NCBI RefSeq assembly: GCF_000286835.2
Contig: NZ_AJYD02000038.1
Location: forward strand, 2,432,721 to 2,496,720
Length of the DNA stretch: 64,000 bases
DNA from: Enterovibrio norvegicus FF-33
Lineage (GTDB): Bacteria; Pseudomonadota; Gammaproteobacteria; Enterobacterales; Vibrionaceae
Direction: 5' to 3'
Shown here in pieces: positions 36,228 through 45,045 of the stretch. The notes under the pieces were generated by a model. That model was not told the DNA's origin and did not search any database. It saw only the letters and a list, made by a program, of their open reading frames with translations. Both the position numbers and the translations under genes were made by a program. Numbering within the stretch: the first letter of the stretch is position 1; each line of letters opens with the position of its first letter.

Positions 36228-37544
36228 TTACATCAGCATCATCATCAACAGACCTAGCGGAATTTTCTCACCACTAGGCGATACTGCTTGATCACCTTCA
36301 ATTTTCGCTGTCAGTGTCACGCCATTCTCAGCTTGAGAAATGAAGCCATAAGGTTCTAAGTTCGACAAAGACGCCTCCACTTCAGGGACACCTTCAACGT
36401 ATGCTGTAGGAACATTAATGAAAAGGTTGCCCTTCAGCTTCGTCATGAGTGCACCAACATTTTGGGTCACACTGCCAAGCCCAGGCTCGACGGATAAATC
36501 AAACTTTGCGTCAATATGCCCTTCTGGTGTATCAAGTTCCAATGGAATAATTTCGAAGGTTAGGCCTTTCTCGACCAGACCATCTAACGCTGTCACCAAC
36601 TTCATCATTTCTTCTTCAGTCGGCTCAGCACTCATCGAATCTGCCGTTGTTGCCAAGGCGATCATTGAGTTGTAATCAAGTGCATTGAAATTTACACCCA
36701 TCTTAAAGTTATCAACGACCAGCGTGTCTGGCATATCAAACTTTTCGAATGAGATAACATTGGTGTTATCAAAACGAAGATCATCAGGCGCTGCTGTTTT
36801 CACATCACCGTTGTTGATGGCAGATAGCGCGTTCTTCACATCCACAGCAAGCTTATCAATCGTCACCGTTGAGCCTGACATATCACTGAATGTACTGGTT
36901 GCGACATTCACCCTTTGCGACCCGACCCAAACGTCATCAACCAGTTGGCCATCGCCGCTGCCTGTGATGTCTTTCAGCGCGAATTTCTCACCTTCAGGGC
37001 TCGATAATTCAATAAACGGCATCTCCAACTGGAACACCATCACGCCATCTTTATCAGCCGTTCCTGATACATTCGCAGGTGAACTCGTCACTTTGATTTC
37101 GTCGTTTTCGCCATTCATCGCTCGCACTGTCACATCATACTGAGTGGCGCCCAGCAATGAGGTCTCCGTGACAATCGTAAGTGGAGACTCGCCCGACGGC
37201 CAAAGCAGATCGGTAATCACTTTGATCTCAGGTGTCATTTCTAGCGTGGACGTGGTGCTAACACCTAGGAATCCATGACTCACGTGACTCAACACAGAAT
37301 AAGATGTTGGTAGGCCTTCGTCTTCATAGACTTCTTTCATCGACCCGATGACAGCAACTCGCGTGATAACCTCAGAAGAGAGGTAACCTCGTTCATAGGA
37401 TGTATTTTCGACAGCAAGATAAGGCGACTGGATTTGCTTAATCTCATTATCATAAAAAGACTGACCAATTTGACCTGTTGCAAATGGCCACAACACACCT
37501 ACCGCGACGGCTCCAGCTATTGCCGTGTACTTTCCAAAAATCAT
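36228..37544 (-). CDS. YdgA-like DUF945 protein
   Basis: 438 residues. An N-terminal hydrophobic segment (about residues 7-25, GKYTAIAGAVAVGVLWPF) anchors or exports the protein. The remainder is a long beta-rich periplasmic region typical of DUF945, with recurrent hydrophobic-polar strands and a C-terminal LGLLMMMLM tail. E. coli YdgA belongs to this family; its function is poorly known and linked to the envelope. It is divergent from the histidine-kinase gene, 172 bases away. Confidence 0.85.
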   Translation of the reverse strand: MIFGKYTAIAGAVAVGVLWPFATGQIGQSFYDNEIKQIQSPYLAVENTSYERGYLSSEVITRVAVIGSMKEVYEDEGLPTSYSVLSHVSHGFLGVSTTSTLEMTPEIKVITDLLWPSGESPLTIVTETSLLGATQYDVTVRAMNGENDEIKVTSSPANVSGTADKDGVMVFQLEMPFIELSSPEGEKFALKDITGSGDGQLVDDVWVGSQRVNVATSTFSDMSGSTVTIDKLAVDVKNALSAINNGDVKTAAPDDLRFDNTNVISFEKFDMPDTLVVDNFKMGVNFNALDYNSMIALATTADSMSAEPTEEEMMKLVTALDGLVEKGLTFEIIPLELDTPEGHIDAKFDLSVEPGLGSVTQNVGALMTKLKGNLFINVPTAYVEGVPEVEASLSNLEPYGFISQAENGVTLTAKIEGDQAVSPSGEKIPLGLLMMMLM

Positions 37545-37716
37545 TTTTGCTCCATTGGGTCCGGCATTAATTTTAGAAGAGTTTAAACCATCCCCATCTA
37601 TAACCCCATGGCCAGAAGAGGTTTTCTTTCAATATGTGCCAGTTTGCAGCGCTCTTCTCAGCTTAAAGACGGTGAAAACGATACACTCATAAAAAATAGT
37701 GATAATAGATAAACGT

Positions 37717-39669
37717 ATGAATCTACAAGTCATCTTATGTCTTGATGATGACCCCACCATCTTGACCAAAATTGAATCCGAATTGTCAGCGTTTGGTGGG
37801 TTATTCGACATCATTTGCGCGGACAACACGCACACTGCGAGTGAAATTCTTGAAGAATTGCAGCGCAATGAGCGTCGTGTCGCCCTGTTTATCTGTGACC
37901 ATACACTGGGCGAAGACCAGGGCATTAATCTGCTGATAAACATCGACAATCACCCCGCTTCACACGGTGCGCGAACCATATTGCTGAACGATCAGCCAAA
38001 TTTAGACATTATCATGCAGGCGGTTAACGAAGGCCGACTCAACTATTGCATGACAAAGCCATGGGCGCCGCAAGCCATGGCTGACACGGCCAAGAGAGAA
38101 CTGACCCAATATGTGCTTCAGCACAACAGTGACGAATTATTGAAGTACTGCAGTGTGCTAGACCAAAAAAGGCTGCTAGATGCTCACATTGAGAACAAGC
38201 TCGCTTCTTACCGTAATGGTTTCATCGAATCTGCGCTGGGCGTCAGTGATGAAGTTTTAGCACAAGAGTTGGTTCAAGGCTTACACGAGTATTTTGCTCA
38301 GAACAGTGAGCACAACGTGACTCGCTTCTACAGTGAAGATCATCTGCTGACACACGAAGGCAAACCCAATTCATTCCTTTGGTTCGTCGAAGAAGGTGAA
38401 GTGGCACTGTTAAAACGTGACGAGACTGGCGCGTCTCATGAAGTAGCAAGACTGGGGCAAGGAAGCTTGATTGGCGGAATGTCATTTGTCACTGGTGATG
38501 TGTCATTTTCAACGGGCATTACCTTAGAGCCCACCAAAGTTATAAAACTCAACCGCACCTTGTTTTCTCAGGTTATGCAGGCCAGAAATGATTTGCTCCC
38601 GCTTTTTTCCAGTTACCTGCTTCGCCATTTTAACCGACGACTCAAGCGCAGCATTTCTACTGAAGTGAAATTGCAGCAAACGCTTCAATCACTCGAACTA
38701 GCGCACAAGCAACTTATTGAAAAAGAGAAAATGGCGATGCTTGGGCAACTCGTGGCCGGCGTGGCGCATGAACTGAATAACCCAGTCTCTGCGATTCTCA
38801 GAAACAGTGACACGCTCAGAGATAATATTGGTCAATTGATTAATGTCGAACTCAGTGATGTAGCGCGAGACAAAGCAAACCAAATCATGGCGGAAGCACT
38901 GCTCTCTCGTCCCATGTCCACGGCAGATGCTCGCAAAAAATCCAAGGCAATTGAATCCCTTGTTGGCAACCGGAACCTTGCGCGAAAAGCCGTTAACATG
39001 GGGCTAGATAAACCTGATGACATTCAACTTTGGCAGAAAAAGCTCGCGCCAGAATTCACGGATACATTGAATCAATGGGACATGTTCTATCAAGCGGGCA
39101 GCTTACTGCGTTCAACCAATGTGTGCGCTCAACGCATTGCCGATATGGTCAAGAGCTTGAAAACCTACGCGCGACAAGATGACGAAACCATGCATGAAGT
39201 AGATATTCATGAAGGTATTGAAGACACACTGGTTATGTTTGAAAACCAACTAAAGCGCATTCAGCTTGTCCGTGATTATGGTGAGCTAAGGCCCATTCGC
39301 TGTATGCCCATCGCCCTTCAGCAAGTGTGGACAAACCTCATTTCTAATGCTCTTGATGCGGTAGGCAATGACGGTGAAATCCATGTCACAACCCGAGAGA
39401 CGGTATATCGCAGTCGTAAAGCCGTCAAAGTAACCGTACGGGACAATGGCATGGGGATCCCTGCGTCAATTAAGAATAAGATCTTTGAACTCAACTACAC
39501 GACTAAACGAGAAGGTCACTTCGGCTTGGGTATCGGTTTGTCTGTGTGTCGTCAAATTGTGGAGCATCACGGTGGGTTGATTGATGTTAGCTCTTCGGCC
39601 GGTGAGTTCACGGCGATGATTGTTACCCTACCCTATTCCCCGTTACTCACGCCCCCCAAGGAGGACTAA
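37717..39669 (+). CDS. REC-cNMP-histidine kinase hybrid sensor
   Basis: About 650 residues. Domain order: REC (1-125; Asp61, Lys114 in KPW, but Asn91 where Thr is normal), a helical linker, a cyclic-nucleotide-binding-like domain (about 180-300), HisKA with His351 (VAHELNNP), then HATPase_c with an N box (NLISNALDAVG), DNGMGIP and GLGIGLS. An unusual ~95-residue helical insertion (about 370-465) separates the H-box helix from the second HisKA helix. ATG 37,717 aligns the REC with its two paralogues; a GTG at 37,699 would add six residues. The next gene starts immediately after its stop, with AAGGAGG inside the kinase 3' end. Expected role: ATP-dependent histidine kinase phosphorylating the paired REC protein. 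The ligand is unknown. Confidence 0.93.
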   Translation: MNLQVILCLDDDPTILTKIESELSAFGGLFDIICADNTHTASEILEELQRNERRVALFICDHTLGEDQGINLLINIDNHPASHGARTILLNDQPNLDIIMQAVNEGRLNYCMTKPWAPQAMADTAKRELTQYVLQHNSDELLKYCSVLDQKRLLDAHIENKLASYRNGFIESALGVSDEVLAQELVQGLHEYFAQNSEHNVTRFYSEDHLLTHEGKPNSFLWFVEEGEVALLKRDETGASHEVARLGQGSLIGGMSFVTGDVSFSTGITLEPTKVIKLNRTLFSQVMQARNDLLPLFSSYLLRHFNRRLKRSISTEVKLQQTLQSLELAHKQLIEKEKMAMLGQLVAGVAHELNNPVSAILRNSDTLRDNIGQLINVELSDVARDKANQIMAEALLSRPMSTADARKKSKAIESLVGNRNLARKAVNMGLDKPDDIQLWQKKLAPEFTDTLNQWDMFYQAGSLLRSTNVCAQRIADMVKSLKTYARQDDETMHEVDIHEGIEDTLVMFENQLKRIQLVRDYGELRPIRCMPIALQQVWTNLISNALDAVGNDGEIHVTTRETVYRSRKAVKVTVRDNGMGIPASIKNKIFELNYTTKREGHFGLGIGLSVCRQIVEHHGGLIDVSSSAGEFTAMIVTLPYSPLLTPPKED

Positions 39670-40170
39670 ATGAGCCAATACCTTATTTTGTGCGTCGATG
39701 ATGAACGTGACGTACTCGACAGTGTCACCAATGACCTCGCGTCACTCGAAGAGCACTTTGTTATCGAGGCCGCTGAATCCGTTGCTGAGGCCAGAGAAAT
39801 TCTTGCTGAAGCCGCCGCTGACGAGCTTCAACTCGCCCTGATCTTGTGTGATCACATTATGCCGGAAGACCTTGGGGTCGACTTTCTTATCGAACTCAAT
39901 CGCTTTGATATTACCGCCAAAGCAAGAAAGTTACTGCTCACGGGTCAAGCTGGATTAGAAGAGACCGTTCAAGCTGTGAATCATGGCAGCCTTGATTATT
40001 TCATTGCGAAACCGTGGCAAGGTGAAACCCTACGACAGGTAGTGATCGACCAACTAACTACATTTATGATCGCACATGACGGTAACCTATTGCCTTGGGT
40101 TAGGGTTTTGGATGCAGAGAGAATCATGGAATCGATCAGTAATAATCGACTCAATTATTCTGACGATTAG
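39670..40170 (+). CDS. REC-only response regulator paired with the kinase
   Basis: 166 residues. REC residues match the canonical set: Asp10/Asp11, phospho-acceptor Asp61 in CDHIMP, Thr91 in LLTGQ, Lys114 in AKPW. The C-terminal ~45 residues have no DNA-binding fold and end in the shared RVLDAERIMESI segment. Its ATG abuts the kinase stop codon, giving translational coupling. It is the obvious phosphotransfer partner and resembles the regulator at 31,747. The output is probably protein-protein binding. Confidence 0.92.
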   Translation: MSQYLILCVDDERDVLDSVTNDLASLEEHFVIEAAESVAEAREILAEAAADELQLALILCDHIMPEDLGVDFLIELNRFDITAKARKLLLTGQAGLEETVQAVNHGSLDYFIAKPWQGETLRQVVIDQLTTFMIAHDGNLLPWVRVLDAERIMESISNNRLNYSDD

Positions 40171-40361
40171 CGAGTGTGATTTAATGATAGGCGCAGTAAT
40201 GGTCGGACAATTTATGATTGCAGCGCCTGTCTAACAGACTTTTTCGTATTTTTTGCTTAAATTTGACTCAGTAGTGCTTTAAATGCTCGCTATGCTGTTG
40301 TTTAGCAAAAGCGACTTCTATTAAACTACACCATAACTCCTTTTTCATCACGAGACCTTTC

Positions 40362-40919
40362 ATGCGCAAAACCAAGATTGCTGGTATTTTACTGGCCGCA
40401 GCTTCTTCTGCTGTATTCTCTGCCGCAAGTGCTGCTAATGATGGCAGCATGAGCAACTTCAGCTACGACTACTTTGAAGCTCGTGTTGGTATTAGCCCTG
40501 TGACCTACGGCGTTGGTTTTAGCACGTCAATTCACCCTAATGCACACATTCGTGCAGAAATTGATAGTGAGTTCGAATCTGATTTCGATGCGACTGCCGC
40601 TATTGGTTTCCATGCGCCCGTTAACAACTGGGCTGACGTCTATGGCGAACTCGGCCTTCGTACCATGAAGCAACGCGGCCGTTACGACCACGACACAGAA
40701 CTTGGTGTTGAAGTTAACCTAGGTGTGCGTCAATGGTTGGGTCCACAATTAGAAGTAGGCGGTGAACTCGGTCACGTCTCCATTGATAGCGATGAAGATA
40801 TTTTCGGGTCAGTTTTTGGTCGCTTCCACGCAACCGAATTGTTCTCTCTTGGTGCTCAGATTCGCTTTAACGAAGCATATGGCGATCAATTTATGTTCAC
40901 CACACGTTTCAAATACTAA
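40362..40919 (+). CDS. Small outer-membrane beta-barrel protein
   Basis: 185 residues. A signal peptide (ILLAAASSAVFSAASAA, probable cut after ASA or SAA) is followed by about eight alternating beta strands and a C-terminal FTTRFKY, whose terminal aromatic is the BAM recognition feature of porin-like barrels. Size and strand pattern suit an eight-stranded OmpA/OmpX-type barrel. The family is not recognised and the role (adhesion, pore or structure) is unknown. Monocistronic with a strong terminator. Confidence 0.75.
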   Translation: MRKTKIAGILLAAASSAVFSAASAANDGSMSNFSYDYFEARVGISPVTYGVGFSTSIHPNAHIRAEIDSEFESDFDATAAIGFHAPVNNWADVYGELGLRTMKQRGRYDHDTELGVEVNLGVRQWLGPQLEVGGELGHVSIDSDEDIFGSVFGRFHATELFSLGAQIRFNEAYGDQFMFTTRFKY

Positions 40920-40931
40920 GTTAGCATCATC

Positions 40932-40958
40932 AAAAAAGGCCTCAATGAGGCCTTTTTT
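40932..40958. terminator. Bidirectional terminator after outer-membrane gene
   Basis: AAAAAAGGCCTC / GAGGCCTTTTTT hairpin with a 3-base loop, 13 bases past the stop, between convergent genes. Confidence 0.92.
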
Positions 40959-40970
40959 CATCTCACGTTT

Positions 40971-41363
40971 CTATTCGCACGGAACAATTGTATAACCCGT
41001 CTCACTTTCTGCAGACTCAAGCTCACGGATCAATGTGAATCCCATCTCTTGCACAATTTTTAGGTCTCTCGCGTTTACGCTGTGAACCAAAATGTCCGCG
41101 GTTTTACCACCACACACACTCGCAAACATAAGATCATTTAATCTCGCACATTGGGACGATTCGACATTCACGCCAATCGACATGAGTTTGTCACGACTTT
41201 CTTGCGCGGTACTCCCAGTCGTCTCACACTGAACAACCCCGCGGCTCTGATAAACAGTCACATCTTTGCTTTGCTTAATCGCGCAGCCCGCAAGGCTGAC
41301 TGTGATAAACAAACAACCTGCGACAATAAATTTTGAGGGGGTATTCCCTTTTAGTAAACGCAT
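40971..41363 (-). CDS. Putative lipoprotein, coupled to TetR-family regulator
   Basis: 130 residues. The N-terminus has a basic start, hydrophobic CLFITVSLAGC and a lipobox LAGC, so a lipoprotein is likely. The mature part has four further cysteines in the positions VQCE, SQCA, SVCG and VPCE, suggesting two disulfides in the periplasm. No family is recognised. Its ATG overlaps the stop of the TetR gene by one base (TAATG), so the two are translationally coupled. Pairing of a small lipoprotein with a regulator is uncommon but not unique. Confidence 0.7.
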   Translation of the reverse strand: MRLLKGNTPSKFIVAGCLFITVSLAGCAIKQSKDVTVYQSRGVVQCETTGSTAQESRDKLMSIGVNVESSQCARLNDLMFASVCGGKTADILVHSVNARDLKIVQEMGFTLIRELESAESETGYTIVPCE

Positions 41364-41851
41364 TAACCTTCTTCCTTGTTTAGGCCGCTCGGACTTTCAT
41401 TCCAATCAACATTCACCTCGAGTAAATGAGCAACAGACAAACCTAATAACTCGATAACAATGCTCTGACCGTATAAATCGAACAGTTTTTCCAACGCAGC
41501 TGCCGCCTTTTCTTTGCCGCTAGAATCAACACCAGTCGCGCCAAGAAAATACTTAATACAGTGAATGAATTTTGCTTCTTGGAGTGCCGCACACCACGTT
41601 GATTTAATTGTTTGATGTGACGTCGAGTCAATCAACCCAACAACATAGTGGAATACTTGCCCTTGAAAGGCTCCAGTCATTGATTCCTTCGTAGGAACAA
41701 CACGCTGGATACCACTTCGACTTAATCCGGTGCGCTTAGCAATACTGCCATAGGTGACCGCATCCCAGCCATGTTCCATAAAAATATCAATAATGGTTTG
41801 ATATATCAGTGCTTCCGTTTGCTGTGCACCTTCTTTGGTATTTTTCGCCAT
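41363..41851 (-). CDS. TetR-family transcriptional regulator
   Basis: 162 residues. The N-terminal helix-turn-helix is clear: GWDAVTYGSIAKRTGLSRSGI followed by QRVVPTKESM, the usual TetR DNA-binding pattern (here GLSRSGIQ instead of G.S..T.Y). The C-terminal ligand domain is short and unremarkable. Its target is unknown, but the coupled lipoprotein gene makes local autoregulation likely. TetR proteins repress until a small ligand binds. Confidence 0.8.
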   Translation of the reverse strand: MAKNTKEGAQQTEALIYQTIIDIFMEHGWDAVTYGSIAKRTGLSRSGIQRVVPTKESMTGAFQGQVFHYVVGLIDSTSHQTIKSTWCAALQEAKFIHCIKYFLGATGVDSSGKEKAAAALEKLFDLYGQSIVIELLGLSVAHLLEVNVDWNESPSGLNKEEG

Positions 41852-41930
41852 CAGTCCATTGTGCCCGCGTTAACATACTTCGTATCTTATATTTTAATGA
41901 CTAACATAGACAGAAAACACACCCAACTCA

Positions 41931-42890
41931 TTAACAATTCAATCGACATTTTGTCGACTTTTCGAGTTGCTCAAGCAACCACTGCCTAAACGCGACAATC
42001 TTTGCATTGTTCACGTGCTCTTCGCGGTATACCAGATAAAAACTAAAGGGAGACTTAACCGACTGTGTAATCGGCGTCACAAGACGGCCAGAGTGCAAGT
42101 AATCTTGAATATATGCGGTACGGCCGATGGCGACCCCCATCCCTGAAGTTGCTGCTTCTAGCGCAAGATCGGCGCGGTCAAAACTATGATTCGTGCCATT
42201 TAACTCAACACCATTGGTATTGGCCCAGTAAAGCCATTCGTCACTTAAACTGGCGCTGGCCCAGGGGGCTGCATCATGAAGCAGTTGGCACTGAGCAAGT
42301 TGCTGGGGATTGTCATAAAGATTGTGATTCTTTGCATATTCAGGGCTGCAAACCGGCACGATGAAGTCATCAAGTAGATGATGAGTCGCTAGCCCAGTGT
42401 AACGTCCATGACCAAAATATATAGCACAATCAAAAGCTTCGGCTTTGAAATCAACCAAATCATTTCGAGTTCTAAGATGAAGCGTAACATCTGGAAATGT
42501 ATCGGCGAATTGAGAAAGTCGAGGCACCAGCCATTTTTGCGCGAAAGTCGGCGGCGCAGAAATGATGAAATCACCAAATGGTCTAGCTCGATTGAGTTCC
42601 AATAACTTTTGGCTAATAGCCGAAAATTGCTCTGCGACCACTTGTTTTAGCTGCTCACCCTCATTAGTCAATGACAGGTGACGTGGACGTCGAATAAATA
42701 ACGACACCTCTAAACGCTGCTCGAGTTTTTTAATACGATGGCTAACAGCGCTTTGCGTTAGATGGAGCTGCTCTGCTGCACGAGTAAAGCTCATTGTTTC
42801 CGCGACAATTGAAAAGCAGTGCAGGCCTGCGAGCAACGAGGAAGATAGCTCAGGTAGTTTCATGACAAAGCCACTGTTTTTGATACGCAT
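41931..42890 (-). CDS. LysR-type transcriptional regulator (DsdC/GcvA-like)
   Basis: About 319 residues. An N-terminal LysR helix-turn-helix (SFTRAAEQLHLTQSAVSHRI) is followed by a periplasmic-binding-protein-like effector domain. The latter has the CAIYFGHGRYTGLATHHLLD and PVCSPEYA stretches seen in DsdC and GcvA relatives, so amino-acid metabolism control is plausible. The start could be 42,890 or Met10 at 42,863; neither has a clear ribosome site. No divergent target operon is adjacent; the nearest upstream gene is the TfoX-like one on the same strand. Confidence 0.85.
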   Translation of the reverse strand: MRIKNSGFVMKLPELSSSLLAGLHCFSIVAETMSFTRAAEQLHLTQSAVSHRIKKLEQRLEVSLFIRRPRHLSLTNEGEQLKQVVAEQFSAISQKLLELNRARPFGDFIISAPPTFAQKWLVPRLSQFADTFPDVTLHLRTRNDLVDFKAEAFDCAIYFGHGRYTGLATHHLLDDFIVPVCSPEYAKNHNLYDNPQQLAQCQLLHDAAPWASASLSDEWLYWANTNGVELNGTNHSFDRADLALEAATSGMGVAIGRTAYIQDYLHSGRLVTPITQSVKSPFSFYLVYREEHVNNAKIVAFRQWLLEQLEKSTKCRLNC

Positions 42891-42953
42891 TTAAGGGACT
42901 GTAGCAATATTGGCTATGTACGTATAGGGGATGATTAACGATGTCATAAAGAC

Positions 42954-42979
42954 AAAAAGCTGCACAATGCAGCTTTTTT
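42954..42979. terminator. Terminator after tfoX-like gene
   Basis: AAAAAGCTGCA / TGCAGCTTTTTT hairpin with a CAA loop, 21 bases past the tfoX stop on the minus strand. Confidence 0.88.
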
Positions 42980-42999
42980 GGGGTGAGAATGGTGTGAAA

Positions 43000-43584
43000 T
43001 CACACTGCGCGAAGAAGGTTTTGTTTGGTCTCTTCACTTAGCAAGGTGTAATGAACGCCCGTTTGAGCACCGGCAAACATCCACAGCAGTTTGATATCAA
43101 CATCGTATCCGTGTGCTTCCTGCACTTTTCGGAACAATTCTTCAGGGCTCATTGAGAAGAAAGTATCAACATCTTCTATCCCTGCTTTTTTAAGCATTCT
43201 TTCAATGGTCAAACGCAGATTAGGTAAATCACGAAGACGCTTGTTTAGCTTGGAATCGCGGTATTCTTTCTCTGCTACAGAGTTCAACACGGACTTTTTT
43301 ACCATCGCGTCTAAACCTGTATCTGCTGCGTCATAAAGATCCGTGATGTCGTAGTAATTAACAATCGCGGTTGAGCTCTTCTTTACATGAACAAACTTTT
43401 TACACTCTTTTGCCAACAACGCGTCCGTTAAGTCTGCGCCGCCGCGTAAGTAAATACGTTCTTCCTTAACCAGTGCAAACATTGCACCGCTCACAAAAAA
43501 GCCGGTTCCGCCAAACATTGAACGTTTCTCTGTTTCGCCAAACTGAGATAAGTACTCTACAAAGCCACTTTTAACTTCAAGCAC
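43000..43584 (-). CDS. tfoX: TfoX/TfoY-family competence regulator
   Basis: 194 residues from a GTG start. The N-terminal TfoX domain has the KRSMFGGTGFF motif and MFALVKEERIYLRGG; the C-terminal TfoX domain has LRDLPNLRLTIERMLKKAGI and KLLWMFAGAQTG. These proteins co-activate competence and related genes with CRP. The GTG is favoured because AGGAGG lies ideally upstream and it overlaps the stop of a small upstream ORF by 8 bases. From N-terminal sequence it could be the TfoY-type paralogue rather than the chitin-induced TfoX; I cannot separate them. No c-di-GMP riboswitch of the type that precedes V. cholerae tfoY is visible. Confidence 0.85.
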   Translation of the reverse strand: MLEVKSGFVEYLSQFGETEKRSMFGGTGFFVSGAMFALVKEERIYLRGGADLTDALLAKECKKFVHVKKSSTAIVNYYDITDLYDAADTGLDAMVKKSVLNSVAEKEYRDSKLNKRLRDLPNLRLTIERMLKKAGIEDVDTFFSMSPEELFRKVQEAHGYDVDIKLLWMFAGAQTGVHYTLLSEETKQNLLRAV

Positions 43585-43726
43585 AGGTGCCTCCTTTCTC
43601 CCCAACAGCCAATTCCTCGGCCAACATTCTGTAATTTCTCAACGCGAAATAATGATGCCGCATAAAGGCATAGAAAACCATGCACCAGATCACCCACGGC
43701 GCGAAACCGTAGCAAAAGTGCAACAT
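43577..43726 (-). CDS. 49-residue membrane protein translationally coupled to tfoX
   Basis: The reading frame from ATG 43,726 encodes 49 residues. There is a hydrophobic span rich in Trp, Phe and Tyr (APWVIWCMVFYAFM, residues 9-22), then basic residues RHHYFALRNYR and an acidic LAEEL tail. This is a single-pass layout. The stop overlaps the tfoX GTG by 8 bases, and the tfoX ribosome site AGGAGG lies in its last codons. That coupling makes real translation likely. I recognise no family. It might modulate TfoX or act as a leader controlling its translation. Confidence 0.6.
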   Translation of the reverse strand: MLHFCYGFAPWVIWCMVFYAFMRHHYFALRNYRMLAEELAVGEKGGTCA

Positions 43727-44032
43727 CCGTCACGTTTGTGGTGTGTAATTTTTATGTATACACAATGTTAAATGAGCTATTGGACTCGCAATTTAGTGCA
43801 ACCAATTGCATCAAGCTTGGCTTGCAAACGTTAATTCACTTCAAGTTTTGTCTTGAGACAGCCCTTAAACTTGCGTTTTCACCACTAATAATATTGTCAA
43901 TTACTGGTATGACAAATTTATTGGACAGCACGTATTCAATTGGTGTCTTTCGTTCAAATTTATATACATATGTGTTCCAATTAAAACGTAAGAGATCTAC
44001 TATTTACACAGCGTTTTTTCGAGTCTAAAAAA
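43727..44032. other. AT-rich region between tfoX operon and HDOD gene
   Basis: 306 bases between divergent genes. I see only a weak plus-strand ORF (43,738-44,028) with no ribosome site and a hydrophobic, low-complexity product, which I take to be chance. Promoters for both sides must lie here; a TGTATACACA palindrome near 43,755 could be a regulator site. Confidence 0.5.
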
Positions 44033-44953
44033 ATGGATCACCTATCGTTATTTTGGGTTACCCCAAACCGTGAAAAGCACCTCAAAGCTATAGAAACTGA
44101 TTTCTTCCAACGTGTTTATCGTTCTTTAAAAGACGGTACGTTAGCATTGCCCCCTATTCCCGATGTGGTAGTCAAACTCCAACAAGTATGTAACTCCCCG
44201 AATACCACAGTCAGAGATGTATCAACACTTCTCCTTGATGATGCAACGCTGACCGCTGCCGTGATTCGCTCGGCAAACTCTGCCGTCTTTAGTCCTAGAA
44301 CGAATCGTCCATGCCATGATATCAATATGGCCGTTTCTCGATTGGGCATTCAACGCGTTCTCGGTATCGCCACGGCACATGCGATCCAATCATTGAAAAA
44401 CAATGCTCACTTCAGCGTTGAATGTAATGGGCTGCTCAAGAAAAGTGCACAGGCGTCGCGAGAATTTGCCTCTACAATGGCTCTCCTATGTCAGAAGGTT
44501 AAAAACTACGATGACGATGGGATTGCTCTTGAGGTAGAAAAGTCGCTACTCATTGGGCTTCTCGCAGACATTGGTATCTACAGTGCTGTAAAGGCTTATC
44601 AGCAGTACTCTAATGAAGGCAATTACCTCGATTTTGATATTGCCAGTCACGTTTTCTACGCAGTGAGTAAAGAAGCCAGTCGATTTATCCTTAAGAGTTG
44701 GGGATTTGATTTAGACTTTGTTGAAGTATCTTTAAATCGCCACATTCGCCGAACTGGTGAAGACATCACCTATCTAGATGTTGCAAAAATGGCCAATCAC
44801 TTGCTCATGTTCCGTGCGAATGATGAAGACATTGATGATCACGACGTTGAAATAACCCTCGCAGGTGCGGAAGCCCTCTATGAACTATCCAACCTGAACG
44901 AAACAGATTTTCGTCACCAGTTGAGCGGCATTATTAACAACTGCGGTTTTTAA
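44033..44953 (+). CDS. HDOD-domain signalling protein
   Basis: 306 residues. Residues about 30-260 form an HDOD domain: LPPIPDVVVKLQQV, VRDVSTLLLDDATLTAAVIRSANSA, AVSRLGIQRVLGIA and the helical remainder. HDOD domains resemble HD phosphohydrolases but lack the catalytic HD pair and act as protein scaffolds in signalling, stress or motility control. The last part carries a short Asp-rich helix. No effector domain is fused. The start ATG follows an A run and lacks a strong ribosome site. Confidence 0.9.
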   Translation: MDHLSLFWVTPNREKHLKAIETDFFQRVYRSLKDGTLALPPIPDVVVKLQQVCNSPNTTVRDVSTLLLDDATLTAAVIRSANSAVFSPRTNRPCHDINMAVSRLGIQRVLGIATAHAIQSLKNNAHFSVECNGLLKKSAQASREFASTMALLCQKVKNYDDDGIALEVEKSLLIGLLADIGIYSAVKAYQQYSNEGNYLDFDIASHVFYAVSKEASRFILKSWGFDLDFVEVSLNRHIRRTGEDITYLDVAKMANHLLMFRANDEDIDDHDVEITLAGAEALYELSNLNETDFRHQLSGIINNCGF

Positions 44954-45045
44954 GCCGCTCTTTGCCGGGACAAAGATTGACCTAGTTGGAAGACCACTGA
45001 TACTCTCATCTCGGTTTTCTTTTTTATCAATAAGGTCTTAACTCG

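Noticed and set aside
43585-43780. c-di-GMP riboswitch upstream of tfoX, as known for V. cholerae tfoY
   Set aside because: The region is occupied by a coupled small ORF and lacks the conserved riboswitch core motifs.
43738-44028. 96-codon ORF on the plus strand before the HDOD gene
   Set aside because: No ribosome site, AT-rich hydrophobic low-complexity product, and it occupies a divergent promoter region.
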